64,000 nt of DNA, from contig RDZD01000035.1 of NCBI GenBank assembly GCA_004293815.1, forward strand, positions 1 to 64,000, in the 5' to 3' direction. Shown here piece after piece: positions 45,428-54,747 of this stretch. Under the pieces are notes generated by a model. It was not told the origin of the DNA. It did no database searches and saw only the letters and a program-made list of their open reading frames with translations. The position numbers and the translations under genes are program-made. Positions within the stretch are counted from its first letter, which is position 1. Each line of letters opens with the position of its first letter. The stretch is from Cytophagales bacterium. GTDB lineage: Bacteria > Bacteroidota > Bacteroidia > Cytophagales > Bernardetiaceae.

Positions 45428-48196
45428 ATGGAGTACCTACCCGCAAGTATAGAGACCAAATGGCAAGAGTATTGGAAAACTCATAAGAAATACCTCGCCT
45501 CAGAATCTTCTGATAAGCCTAAATATTACGTTTTAGACATGTTTCCCTATCCCAGTGGGGCTGGCCTCCATGTGGGACACCCACTTGGCTATATTGCTTC
45601 CGACATTGTAGCGCGTTACAAAAAACATTTGGGCTATAACGTGCTCCATCCTATGGGGTTTGATGCTTTTGGTTTGCCTGCCGAGCAGTATGCCATAGAC
45701 ACTGGCCAGCACCCCGCCATTACCACAGCTCAGAACATTAAAACTTACAAGGATCAACTTAGCAAAATTGGATTTAGCTACGATTGGGATAGGGAAGTCA
45801 TTACCTCTGAGCCAGATTACTACCATTGGACACAATGGATTTTTATGCAGCTCTTTAATGCATGGTACAATCAGGCTACTGACCGTGCCGAACCTATAAA
45901 AATACTTTTGGAGGTGTTTGAAAAAGAGGGCAATAAACATGTAAAAGCCGCTCAAAGCGACAGTACACCTGTTTTTTCTGCTCAAGAATGGCACACCTAT
46001 GATGAGGAGCAGCGCGCTTTGATATTGCTCAATTATCGCCTCACCTATTTGGCCGACGTGGTCGTAAACTGGTGTCCTGCTTTGGGGTCTGTGTTGGCAA
46101 ATGATGAAGTCAAAGACGGGTTTTCTGAACGAGGTGGTCATCCTGTGGAGCGCAAAAAAATGAAACAATGGATGATGCGCCTCACAGCTTACGCGGAAAG
46201 ACTTTTGCAAGGCTTAGACGTTATAGACTGGTCTGACGCTCTCAAAGACATACAGCGCAACTGGATTGGAAAATCTATTGGGGCAGAACTTAAGTTTAAA
46301 GTAAAGGATTCGGACTTAGAACTAACCGTTTTTACAACACGAATAGACACTATTTTTGGCGTTACATTCGTTTCCATTGCGCCCGAAAGCGACCTTTTGA
46401 CAAAGCTTACCACACCAGAGCAAGCCAATCAGGTGGCTGACTATGTACAGAAAGCCAAAAATAGATCCGAAAGAGAAAGGATGGCTGATGTAAAAACAGT
46501 CTCGGGAGCTTTTCTGGGAAGCTATGCTATCAATCCTTTTTCAGGTGAAAGCATTCCTATTTGGGTGGCAGATTATGTTCTGGCTGGATATGGTACTGGT
46601 GTAGTCATGGGAGTACCCTCTTCTGATGATCGCGACTACCGATTTGCCAAACATTTTCAGTTGCCTATACGCTGCGTGATAGAGGGCACGGAAGAGCTGG
46701 AAAACCCTACTGAAAAGAAGCAGGGCAAAATGATTAATTCAGGCTTTTTAGATGGTCTTAATTATCAAGATGCGATTTTGAAAGCCATAGAACACGCACA
46801 GGCACAAGGCTTTGGTCTCAAAAAAATCAATTACAAGCTACGTGATGCAGTTTTTGGTAGGCAACGCTATTGGGGCGAGCCTATTCCTGTTTATTACAAG
46901 AATGGTGTGCCTTTTTTGATTTCAGAAGAACAACTGCCCCTTATTTTGCCTCAAATTAGTCATTTTAAGCCCACAGAAAGCGGTGAGCCGCCTTTAGCGC
47001 GTGCTCAAAACTGGCTTCACGAAGGCAAATATCCCTACGAACAGACCACCATGCCTGGTTGGGCTGGCTCTTCATGGTATTTTCTGCGTTATACAGATGC
47101 CAAAAACCCCCAAGCTTTTGCAAGTAAAGACGCTACCACTTACTGGGGGCAGGTGGATTTATATATGGGTGGAGCTGAACACGCTACAGGCCACTTGCTA
47201 TACAGCCGCTTTTGGAACTTAGCTCTTTATGATTTAGGCTATGTGGCTCATGCTGAACCTTTCAAGAAGTTAATCAATCAAGGAATGATACAGGGGCGTT
47301 CTAGTTTGATTTACAAACAGAAAAATGCGGAGGTGTTTTTGAGTCATAAATTGAGCAAAGGTCAGGACTGTCAGGAACTGCATGTAGATGTGAGCTTGGT
47401 CACTAACGACGTGCTAGACGTGGAAGCTTTCAAAAAGTGGCGGCCAGAATATGCCAATGCGGAATTTGTGCTTGATAATGGTAAGTTTGAATGTGCCTAT
47501 CAAGTAGAAAAAATGTCTAAGCGTTGGTATAATGTGGTAAATCCAGACGAAGTAGTGGCGCGCTACGGAGCAGACACCTTGCGTATGTATGAGATGTTTC
47601 TGGGGCCTTTGGAGTATTCCAAACCTTGGGATACGAGTGGTATTGATGGGGTTTCTCGCTTTTTGCGCAAACTTTGGCGTACCTGTATTGGTCGCGAAGG
47701 AGAATCTTTGTTATCTAAAAATCAGCCCATAAGCGATAAGGAGAATAAAATTTTGCATAACCTTATCAAGCGTGTGCGCGAGGACCTGGATCGCTTTAGC
47801 TTCAATACGGTTGTGAGCAGCTATATGATTGCGCTTAATGAGCTTAATAGTTTGGAGAGCAAACAGCAAGAAGTTTTTGAAAAGTTTTTGATTTTGCTTT
47901 CACCTTTTGCGCCTCATATTGCCGAAGAGCTGTGGCATTTGCTTGGCAACTCTAGCAGCGTGATTGATCAACCCTTTCCTATGTATGACGACAAGTATTT
48001 GAAAGAGAGTGGTTTTGATTACCCTGTTTCGGTTAATGGCAAGCTGCGCGCATCGCTTTGGCTCGCTAATGGTACAGACGCTGAAACTGCACTTAGCCAG
48101 GCACTTGCCTTAGATAAAGTGCAAACTTGGGTAGAAGGAAAAACGATTAAGAAATGTGTTTTTGTACCCAATAAAATTCTAAACTTGGTGGTATAG
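45428..48196 (+). CDS. leuS: Leucyl-tRNA synthetase
   Basis: This 922-residue class I synthetase charges tRNA-Leu and edits mischarged products. The HIGH-type motif is in PSGAGLHVGHPLGY (about residue 45), the editing domain follows (FTTRIDTIFGVTF, then GTGVVMGVPSSDDRDY), and the KMSKS-type motif is KMSKRWYNVVNP (about 695). The anticodon-binding part begins around FNTVVSSYMIALNEL. The protein is somewhat longer than E. coli LeuS, with extra sequence before the editing domain, common in this phylum. It is convergent with the DUF5682 gene, 12 bases between stops. Confidence 0.97.
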   Translation: MEYLPASIETKWQEYWKTHKKYLASESSDKPKYYVLDMFPYPSGAGLHVGHPLGYIASDIVARYKKHLGYNVLHPMGFDAFGLPAEQYAIDTGQHPAITTAQNIKTYKDQLSKIGFSYDWDREVITSEPDYYHWTQWIFMQLFNAWYNQATDRAEPIKILLEVFEKEGNKHVKAAQSDSTPVFSAQEWHTYDEEQRALILLNYRLTYLADVVVNWCPALGSVLANDEVKDGFSERGGHPVERKKMKQWMMRLTAYAERLLQGLDVIDWSDALKDIQRNWIGKSIGAELKFKVKDSDLELTVFTTRIDTIFGVTFVSIAPESDLLTKLTTPEQANQVADYVQKAKNRSERERMADVKTVSGAFLGSYAINPFSGESIPIWVADYVLAGYGTGVVMGVPSSDDRDYRFAKHFQLPIRCVIEGTEELENPTEKKQGKMINSGFLDGLNYQDAILKAIEHAQAQGFGLKKINYKLRDAVFGRQRYWGEPIPVYYKNGVPFLISEEQLPLILPQISHFKPTESGEPPLARAQNWLHEGKYPYEQTTMPGWAGSSWYFLRYTDAKNPQAFASKDATTYWGQVDLYMGGAEHATGHLLYSRFWNLALYDLGYVAHAEPFKKLINQGMIQGRSSLIYKQKNAEVFLSHKLSKGQDCQELHVDVSLVTNDVLDVEAFKKWRPEYANAEFVLDNGKFECAYQVEKMSKRWYNVVNPDEVVARYGADTLRMYEMFLGPLEYSKPWDTSGIDGVSRFLRKLWRTCIGREGESLLSKNQPISDKENKILHNLIKRVREDLDRFSFNTVVSSYMIALNELNSLESKQQEVFEKFLILLSPFAPHIAEELWHLLGNSSSVIDQPFPMYDDKYLKESGFDYPVSVNGKLRASLWLANGTDAETALSQALALDKVQTWVEGKTIKKCVFVPNKILNLVV

Positions 48197-48208
48197 CCCC
48201 CAGGATGG

Positions 48209-50425
48209 CTAACTTTGTACATAGCCCAGCTTGCGCAAAAGTGGCTCTAAGGCAGCTATTTGCATGGGTTCTAGCTCCATGCTGCTGGTTGCTGTCGTGT
48301 GTTTTTTAGAAAAAGTTTTTTGCTTTATCTTATCGCGTTCGGCATGGCTGTAGCGTGCGAAGGTGCGTCTCAAAATAGCCAAAGCCTCTATAAATTGAGA
48401 TTCTGAAAGGTTCATCAGCCAAGTATCTAATATCTCAAAGAGTTTATCCTGATAAATGAGCAAATGCACACTGCCGTCCAGAAAGCCATCTAGCCAGTTG
48501 GCTGCATGGAGCGCGTCTAATCGTGTATTAAGAGCTAAAGACATTTGCTCTTGCAGGCTCTCGGGTGAGGTCAGAGAGGCATCATAGCAGATACGGTTAG
48601 CTTTGCCACTAATCAGACCATGTGTAAGGGGCGAAAGTGCTAAATGCAGGAGCATCTCCTCAAAAAGCCTATCAACATTTTGATTCTCTAGTTTCCTCAC
48701 AATTTGCTGAAGATCTTCTAATCTAGAGCTGATTTTTGCTGCAAAATCCTCGTCTGTATTTTTAACAATGCCAGGTATGCCAATACAAATTTTGGTGCAG
48801 AGGTCTGCTAGTATACTCGCAACAGCTTCTTGGTCTGTGAGTCGCACATTGCCATAACGCAAAATAGCTGCCAAAGGCTTGGCTGTATCTATGAGTGCCG
48901 TTAGGTCTATGCTTTGTGCCGTTTTGTTTCTGAGAGCTTCTAGCAAATAAGGTACTGCACTGGGTAAGTCTGCCAGCAGCAGCTGAGTGAGCAAGGTGCT
49001 GATTTGCTTAGAGGAGTCTGCCTCATTGGCCACATCAAGAACCTTGGCCAGAGCCGCATTTTCTATGGTGCTACCCCATCTGTTGGCTTCTACCAGTCCT
49101 ATTTCGTACTCTGGTCGCCAACGAAGCTCCCAATGATCATGAAAAGTACCTTTCTTGTTGTAGGTCTGTCTGTTATAGCCAAAGGGAATATCTAAAATCA
49201 GTAAACGATTTAGGAAGGCACTTTTTTGAAGATGTAGAGCTTGTCTCAAATCCAACTCCAAAAGTTCTTTGCCAGGCAAAAGCTTGAGCCTGTATTTTTT
49301 GATAAGGGCGTAAAAGTCTTTTTGAATAGGTAATGAAGGCATTTCTGCTGGAACATAACCGATTTTTTGCCCAATGAGTAGCTCTTTTTCTATGAAGTTG
49401 AAGACGGTTTCTTGACCTTCGCAAAGTACAGCCAGAGCAGCCGATTTGAGTTCGTCTAGTCCGGGCATCGCTTTTTCACGCATGGAAGCTAGCGCGTATG
49501 CCAATCTTACGGCTTCCTGTACGTGAGCAGATGAAGCTGGCAAATCTTTTTGGCGCATTAGGCCAGCGGCGGCAGCTGTCCAAACGAGTATCGCTTCTTT
49601 TTGATGCTGCCAAATGAATTCATACCAGCGTGGTGAGTGAATACCTGCGCCATATCCGCTTCTAATGGCCAGTCTTTCATAGGTCCAAGGAATCCAAGTA
49701 GCATTCACTTTGATTTTGGGCAAGCTTTTAAGAGCTTCTTTGTCAGACTTGCTGGCCTTTTGCCCCTCGAGAGCAGGTAGGTGATAGGCTCCGCAAATGA
49801 CAGCCAATTTTTTGGGTTTTTGTGTTTTTAGACAGTCTTGAATAGCAAGTCGCATAGCACTTTCGCGTAAGAGCGTCAGGGTACTTTCCTGCACTTTGCC
49901 TTCGCGTATGATGTGCATCAGCTGCGAAACCGCCTCAAAAACGTCGCTTTGTTCAGGTCTAGATTCTATCCAAAAGTCCCACCAGTGCTCTGTATCAGAA
50001 TAGCCAAACTGCTCTGCATACCAATCTAAACCTAGCTCATCGCTATTTTGAGCACCTTGTTCAAGTGGTTGTTCTTGTAGAGCCAGCATGTTTTGCTGTG
50101 GCAAATCCATAAACTTGAACAGAACATTGGCTTTGAGCGCGTACTGTATGGCCTGCCATTCTGGTGAAAATTCTGCAAAAGGATAAAAATTGGCCAAATG
50201 AGGTTTTTCTGTAGCATAAACTAGAACCGCCACAGGTGGCACAAGCGACTTGAGTTGTTCTGTCTCTTCGTTGGATTTGCACCATGAGATAAGTTCAGAT
50301 GCTGCATCAGGCCCTTCACAGAGTATCACATCTGGTTCAAATTGTTGTAGAGCTTCCAAAAGATAGCGTGCCGAGCCAGGCCCGTGATGCCTAACCCCAA
50401 AGTATTTGATAAGCGTGTTATCCAT
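48209..50425 (-). CDS. DUF5682 family protein
   Basis: This 738-residue protein starts with FGVRHHGPGSARYLLEAL and ILCEGPDAASELISW, the hallmark opening of the DUF5682 family, which has a distant TraB/GumN-like look. AVICGAYHLPALEG follows about a third of the way in. The C-terminal half is helical and low in clear motifs. Elsewhere this family is found in a conserved set with MoxR ATPases, vWA proteins and SWIM zinc-finger proteins, of unknown but possibly defence-like role. Here it stands alone except for RicT 26 bases upstream on the same strand, so the set is missing. The biochemical function is unknown. Confidence 0.8.
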   Translation of the reverse strand: MDNTLIKYFGVRHHGPGSARYLLEALQQFEPDVILCEGPDAASELISWCKSNEETEQLKSLVPPVAVLVYATEKPHLANFYPFAEFSPEWQAIQYALKANVLFKFMDLPQQNMLALQEQPLEQGAQNSDELGLDWYAEQFGYSDTEHWWDFWIESRPEQSDVFEAVSQLMHIIREGKVQESTLTLLRESAMRLAIQDCLKTQKPKKLAVICGAYHLPALEGQKASKSDKEALKSLPKIKVNATWIPWTYERLAIRSGYGAGIHSPRWYEFIWQHQKEAILVWTAAAAGLMRQKDLPASSAHVQEAVRLAYALASMREKAMPGLDELKSAALAVLCEGQETVFNFIEKELLIGQKIGYVPAEMPSLPIQKDFYALIKKYRLKLLPGKELLELDLRQALHLQKSAFLNRLLILDIPFGYNRQTYNKKGTFHDHWELRWRPEYEIGLVEANRWGSTIENAALAKVLDVANEADSSKQISTLLTQLLLADLPSAVPYLLEALRNKTAQSIDLTALIDTAKPLAAILRYGNVRLTDQEAVASILADLCTKICIGIPGIVKNTDEDFAAKISSRLEDLQQIVRKLENQNVDRLFEEMLLHLALSPLTHGLISGKANRICYDASLTSPESLQEQMSLALNTRLDALHAANWLDGFLDGSVHLLIYQDKLFEILDTWLMNLSESQFIEALAILRRTFARYSHAERDKIKQKTFSKKHTTATSSMELEPMQIAALEPLLRKLGYVQS

Positions 50426-50451
50426 ATTTCTTTGTATGCTAAAGGGCTAGT

Positions 50452-52071
50452 TTATTCTTCTGGCTTGTTCTTGTGAGGTCTGTTAAAAGGTTTTTTGTGA
50501 TGTGGCTTTTTAAACTTTGGTGTATCAGAAGTTGGTTTCGGTTTGATATTTTCTAGCTTAGGGTTGATGGGCAGCGGAGTTTTGGGCACAGATTTAGAAG
50601 AGTCCTTAGGAACGAAGTGGTCATTCCTTGTTTGTGGCTTGTTTGTGCGCTGCTCTTGCGGTTGAATAGGTTTTTGATGTCTTTTGTCTATTGCTCCCTC
50701 TGCCGTTTTTTCGGGAGCCTTCTGGCGGGGTGGAAGCTTGACGTTGTCGGTGTTTGGCGCGTTTTTGAAGTTAGGTCTAGAGTCTGACACCGGTTTTAGT
50801 TTTTTCTCTGTCACCTCCTCTGAAGGTTTTAGGGACTTATTTTTATGAAAAGGCTGACCGCTTTTTGAGAGGTTTGTATGGCTCAGCGCTGGTTTCTTGT
50901 CGTCCTTTGTATGGCCTTCGTGTCGTCTTTGCTTGTTGTCTTTTCGGTTTTTATGGGCATTTCTATCTTGTTTATCACTATGCTGGCTGCTTTTTTCTGA
51001 AGGCTCGTCTTCTAGCTCTGATAAATCAAGTTCAAAAGAGATAGGTTGTTCAAGGTGGTGGGTGTGTTTGACTGCTTCTGCTTGTGGTGCGGGAGCTTTT
51101 TGTCCTTTTTTGTTAATGCTCACATATTCTGATACTTGTGTAATAGTTAGAGGATACCAAGCTTCTTCATTTGGATAGCTAAACCAAAGCACTTGCTTAA
51201 AAATATCGGTTTTTCTATGCGTCAATATACCTTTTTCAGTTTGTAGCGTATCTACCTTTGGGATATCGCGCAGAGCCGTCATATAGGTATCTAGCTCGTA
51301 ATTAAGGCAGCACTTGAGTCGACCACACTGTCCGGATAATTTAGCTGGATTAAGGGCTAGATTCTGATAACGCGCCGCACTAGTGGCCACATTTTTAAAA
51401 CCGCTTATCCAAGTGGAGCAGCAGAGTTCTCTGCCACACGCCCCTATACCGCCTAAGCGTCCAGCTTCTTCGCGCATATTGATTTGCCGCATTTCTACCC
51501 GTATTCTAAACTCAGAAGCCAATTCTTTGATAAGCTCCCTAAAATCAATGCGGGTATTGGCTGAATAGTAAAATGTTGCTTTGGTGTTATCTGCTTGGTA
51601 TTCCACATCCGAGAGCTTCATTTTCAAGCCCATGGTGTTAATAATTTCTCTTGTTCTGTAAAGCGTAGGCAGTTCGCGGTTGCGCGACTGTTCAAATTTT
51701 TGCATATCGCGCACTGTAGCCACTCTGATGACGTTCAACAAGGTATCTGAAGCAGAAGAAACATTCTTTTTTCGCATCTGTAAGCGAACTAGCTCACCTT
51801 GTAAAGTCAAAGCACCAATATGGTAGCCTTTAGAAGCTTCTAAAACTAAAAAATCACCTGTAGTCAGATCCAAATTCTCTGGATTTCTAAAAAACTCCTT
51901 TCTACCGCCCTTAAATCGAACTTCTACTATCGGAAACTGAGGGGCAGGAATATCCATTTCTGATAGCCAGTCATAACTGTTTTTTTTATTACAGCCACAA
52001 CCGCCCGTACTACTACAGCCGCCTGCGCTGCTACCTTCAGCAGATTTAGTACTACAAGTATTACAAGCCAT
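50452..52071 (-). CDS. ricT: PSP1-domain protein, RicT-like, with cysteine N-terminus and long basic tail
   Basis: This 539-residue protein has three parts. The first 30 residues hold five cysteines (C3, C6, C19, C25, C27) among Gly/Ser. The middle (about 45-300) is the PSP1 domain of RicT, with GACGRELCCSTW and CGRLKCCLNYE as its cysteine motifs. The last 200 residues are a disordered Lys/Pro/Gln/His-rich tail. In Bacillus, RicT works in an iron-sulfur complex with RicA and RicF that controls RNA processing. RicA and RicF are not expected in Bacteroidota and none is here. Two promoter candidates lie upstream; DUF5682 follows 26 bases downstream. Confidence 0.88.
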   Translation of the reverse strand: MACNTCSTKSAEGSSAGGCSSTGGCGCNKKNSYDWLSEMDIPAPQFPIVEVRFKGGRKEFFRNPENLDLTTGDFLVLEASKGYHIGALTLQGELVRLQMRKKNVSSASDTLLNVIRVATVRDMQKFEQSRNRELPTLYRTREIINTMGLKMKLSDVEYQADNTKATFYYSANTRIDFRELIKELASEFRIRVEMRQINMREEAGRLGGIGACGRELCCSTWISGFKNVATSAARYQNLALNPAKLSGQCGRLKCCLNYELDTYMTALRDIPKVDTLQTEKGILTHRKTDIFKQVLWFSYPNEEAWYPLTITQVSEYVSINKKGQKAPAPQAEAVKHTHHLEQPISFELDLSELEDEPSEKSSQHSDKQDRNAHKNRKDNKQRRHEGHTKDDKKPALSHTNLSKSGQPFHKNKSLKPSEEVTEKKLKPVSDSRPNFKNAPNTDNVKLPPRQKAPEKTAEGAIDKRHQKPIQPQEQRTNKPQTRNDHFVPKDSSKSVPKTPLPINPKLENIKPKPTSDTPKFKKPHHKKPFNRPHKNKPEE

Positions 52072-52136
52072 TTTTTTATATCTCTATAATTCTGAAAAAT
52101 AAATTTCTACTGCCCCAAAACACAATAAGTACATCT

Positions 52137-52167
52137 CAAATCTAGGGCCTTGATGTAAACTTCACAA
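52137..52167 (-). promoter_or_regulatory. Proximal ricT promoter
   Basis: TAGATTTG (52137-52144) has a TTG (52165-52167) 20 bases upstream on the minus strand. The leader to the ATG at 52071 would be about 62 bases. Confidence 0.5.
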
Positions 52168-52171
52168 TAGG

Positions 52172-52202
52172 CAAAAGTAGAATAAAAGCGACACATTAAC
52201 AA
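52172..52202 (-). promoter_or_regulatory. Distal ricT promoter
   Basis: TACTTTTG (52172-52179) has a TTG (52200-52202) 20 bases upstream on the minus strand. With the proximal site it forms a tandem pair 35 bases apart. Confidence 0.5.
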
Positions 52203-52527
52203 AAAGAGTTTGAATCCAGCCGCATTTTTTTTAGTTTTTATGGTTTATTGAGTCCGCAACATAAGATGTAGAGGCTTTGAATTGTCTCAGCGAAAAATAA
52301 AAGAAGCAAAGCTTGTCAAACAATTCTTGGTGGAAAACTGAGTAAAATCCTATAAAATAATTGAAATTATGCCATATTAACATTTTATTTAAAAATAAAT
52401 ACAATTTTTGTATCAGAGTCTGATTCTTTGCAAAATAAATATTTACTCCAGCCGTTTTTATGATACTTGCCTCATTGCAATGAATAATCTCTGTTTGAAT
52501 TCTTTCAGAAAACAACCTTGTAAAGCC

Positions 52528-54021
52528 ATGAACCCTTTTGTGCATTTTGCTTTAAGTCGTCAAACACGCTTGCTTTTGCTTATGTGTGGTCTTTGTATAG
52601 GCATCCAACTAAAAACTTTTTATGCTGCTGCACAAACTGACGATAGCCAGCGAGTGCCAGTTAAACTTTATTATGATGCAGATGAGCCTATTCTTAAGGA
52701 AGAGTTTTTTATTATCGGCAATGACTCTAGTATGATAGATGGCCCTTATGCCAGCTATTACGTTACCAAGCAGCTTAAGTACAAATGTGATTTTGAAAGG
52801 GGTTCTATCAAAGGCAAAGTGCAGGAATTCTATCCAGAAGGCACACTTAAGCTGGAAGGAGACTACCAAAATGGGCGCAAAGAAGGTAAATTTATAGAAT
52901 ATTATCCTTCAGGTGCTATTAAAGTGGTATACAACTGTGTCAATGATATAAAGCAAGGTGAAGTAACGGGATACAATGAAAAGGGCTTAGCGGTTCAGAA
53001 AGGCACTTATCGCAATGACAAGCTCCAAGACACCTTTTGTGTGTACTACGATAATGGTAATCTCAAAAGCATAGCTAACTTTGATACGGGGATGCTTAAT
53101 GGTACTATGAAAGAATATTATCCTCAGGGCGGACTTAAAAGAGAAAGTAATTTTGATAAAAACCTTCAGCATGGGATAGAAAGAGCCTATTACGAAAATG
53201 GCATCATTCAAACCGAATCTAACTACAAAAACGGGGAGCTTTATGGCGATCTCAAGTTGTATCATAATAATGGGCAGCTTGAGTTTGAAACCTCCAACCT
53301 CTTTGGCCTCCGTCATGGCTATTTCAAGCGTTACAATCCACAAGGAGTTTTAGTACAGGAAGGCCACTATCGGGACGGTGTAATGCATGGCAAGAGCTAT
53401 AGCTATTATGACAACAGCAAATTACGCTTTGAAATTGACTACAATAAAGGTGTAGCAGACGCTTCTGTGGCCTACTACCCCAACGGAAAGCCCAAGGAGA
53501 AAACTAACTTCAGAGGTGAACAAGGCAGAAAAACTGTTAATCTTTACTACGACAACGGCGAGAAAAAACTGGAATCTGCTTATTTGGGTGATGCGCGCGT
53601 GGGAGCGTGGACATATTACTACAACAATGGCGAGCCACAAACCAAAGAAAACTTTGAAAACGACAAATTACACGGCGAAAGAACCACCTATTTTAATAAT
53701 GGCAAAATGCATACTCGCGAAGAATACGCCTATGGAAAAAAGAAAGGGCTTTGTAAGGAGTATGACCGTGAGCAAAACTTGGTCAGTAAAATAGTCTACA
53801 AGATGGATATGAAATGGGGCGAAGGTGTTTTTTTTCATAAAAATGGCAAGATTGCTTCAGAAGGACTTTTTTATCGCAACTATAAATTTGGAAAGTGGAG
53901 CTACTATAACGAAGAAGAAGTACTGACAAGGCGCGAAACTTACCGCAGAGGAAAGCTCGTAAACGGCAAAAACTATAAAAATGGTAAAAAACGTTCTGCC
54001 TACAAAAGAAAAAAAGCTTAA
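52528..54021 (+). CDS. YwqK-like MORN-repeat protein
   Basis: This 497-residue protein has an N-terminal signal (about residues 13-35, ending FYAAAQ) and then more than fifteen units of about 23 residues, each like YYPNGKPKEKTNFRGEQG or YYNNGEPQTKENFENDK. This is the MORN-variant repeat of YwqK proteins. Such proteins are often named antitoxins in databases, but a secreted one with no partner here is more likely a surface or periplasmic binding or structural protein. The ATG at 52528 gives a clean signal peptide; one at 52480 adds 16 residues. Confidence 0.8.
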   Translation: MNPFVHFALSRQTRLLLLMCGLCIGIQLKTFYAAAQTDDSQRVPVKLYYDADEPILKEEFFIIGNDSSMIDGPYASYYVTKQLKYKCDFERGSIKGKVQEFYPEGTLKLEGDYQNGRKEGKFIEYYPSGAIKVVYNCVNDIKQGEVTGYNEKGLAVQKGTYRNDKLQDTFCVYYDNGNLKSIANFDTGMLNGTMKEYYPQGGLKRESNFDKNLQHGIERAYYENGIIQTESNYKNGELYGDLKLYHNNGQLEFETSNLFGLRHGYFKRYNPQGVLVQEGHYRDGVMHGKSYSYYDNSKLRFEIDYNKGVADASVAYYPNGKPKEKTNFRGEQGRKTVNLYYDNGEKKLESAYLGDARVGAWTYYYNNGEPQTKENFENDKLHGERTTYFNNGKMHTREEYAYGKKKGLCKEYDREQNLVSKIVYKMDMKWGEGVFFHKNGKIASEGLFYRNYKFGKWSYYNEEEVLTRRETYRRGKLVNGKNYKNGKKRSAYKRKKA

Positions 54022-54033
54022 AAGGAGTTTCTA

Positions 54034-54053
54034 AGAATTGATCAAACAATTCT
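54034..54053 (+). terminator. Small hairpin after the YwqK-like gene
   Basis: AGAATTG (54034-54040) and CAATTCT (54047-54053) pair around a 6-base loop, 12 bases after the stop. The stem is AT-rich and no T run follows, so termination is doubtful. Confidence 0.3.
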
Positions 54054-54066
54054 CAGAATTAAGATT

Positions 54067-54074
54067 TATCTTTG
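54067..54074 (+). promoter_or_regulatory. -7 box of the AhpD-like gene
   Basis: TATCTTTG matches TAnnTTTG, 46 bases before the ATG at 54121. Confidence 0.4.
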
Positions 54075-54120
54075 GCTCATGTTGTACATTTTAAGCATTT
54101 GATGCTACTTCCTGAAACAC

Positions 54121-54741
54121 ATGAAACAACCTCTTGTTGCGCCAAAGTCTGCCATAGAAGACCCAGAACTTCAAAAACTGGTACAGTTTTATGAAGAAAC
54201 TTTAGGTTTTTGTCCAAATAGCGTCAAAACGATGCATATTCGTCCACGCATCGCTTTGGCGTTTGTAGAAATGAATAAGGCCGTTATGGAAAATCATGGC
54301 CGCGTGACGAGCGCACTCAAAAGACTTGTAGGCTATCTAACGAGCTTCAGAACAGGCTGTATGTACTGCCAAGCACACACGATACGCGCCGCGGAGCGTT
54401 ATCAGGCTAGTTCAGAACAACTAGACAATATTTGGTCTTACTCAACGCACCCCGCTTTTTCGGAGGCAGAGCGAGCGGCCTTAGACTTTGCGCTGGCGGC
54501 TTCTGCTGTTCCTAATGAGGTAACAGACCAGTTCGCTGACAATCTCCGAAAACACTGGGACGAAGGAGAAATTGTAGAGCTACTGGCTGTCATTGCGCTT
54601 TTTGGTTATCTGAACCGCTGGAATGATTCTATGGGAACAGAGCTAGAAGCTCCTGCTTTAGACTCAGCCCAAACCAGACTTACTTCTAAAACCAATTGGA
54701 CAGCGGAGAAACACGCCTACAAGCAAGAATCTGGCAATTAA
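54121..54741 (+). CDS. AhpD-like carboxymuconolactone decarboxylase family protein
   Basis: This 206-residue all-helical protein carries the redox site CMYCQAHTI (about residues 80-88) with a Cys pair and nearby His, as in AhpD-type alkylhydroperoxidases, where a proton relay and a disulfide carry electrons for peroxide reduction. The flanking FRTG and ERAALDFALAAS segments fit the family. No ahpC is adjacent. It is convergent with purD, 6 bases between stops. Confidence 0.85.
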   Translation: MKQPLVAPKSAIEDPELQKLVQFYEETLGFCPNSVKTMHIRPRIALAFVEMNKAVMENHGRVTSALKRLVGYLTSFRTGCMYCQAHTIRAAERYQASSEQLDNIWSYSTHPAFSEAERAALDFALAASAVPNEVTDQFADNLRKHWDEGEIVELLAVIALFGYLNRWNDSMGTELEAPALDSAQTRLTSKTNWTAEKHAYKQESGN

Positions 54742-54747
54742 GCTTTG

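Larger units (their letters stand above)
52072..52527. other. Intergenic region (456 bases)
   Basis: It lies between divergent ricT and the YwqK-like gene and holds two minus-strand promoters (52137-52167, 52172-52202). A frame on the minus strand across 52231-52545 lacks any gene-like signature. The remainder is AT-rich without repeats. Confidence 0.5.

Noticed and set aside
45533-46210. Minus-strand open frame opposite leuS
   Set aside because: Shadow of leuS; composition gives no sign of a real protein.
52231-52545. Minus-strand 104-codon frame in the ricT-YwqK gap
   Set aside because: It overlaps the start of the YwqK-like gene and has no recognisable motif.
52528-54021. Toxin-antitoxin module
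   Set aside because: YwqK-like proteins are often labelled antitoxins, but this one is secreted and no toxin gene is beside it.
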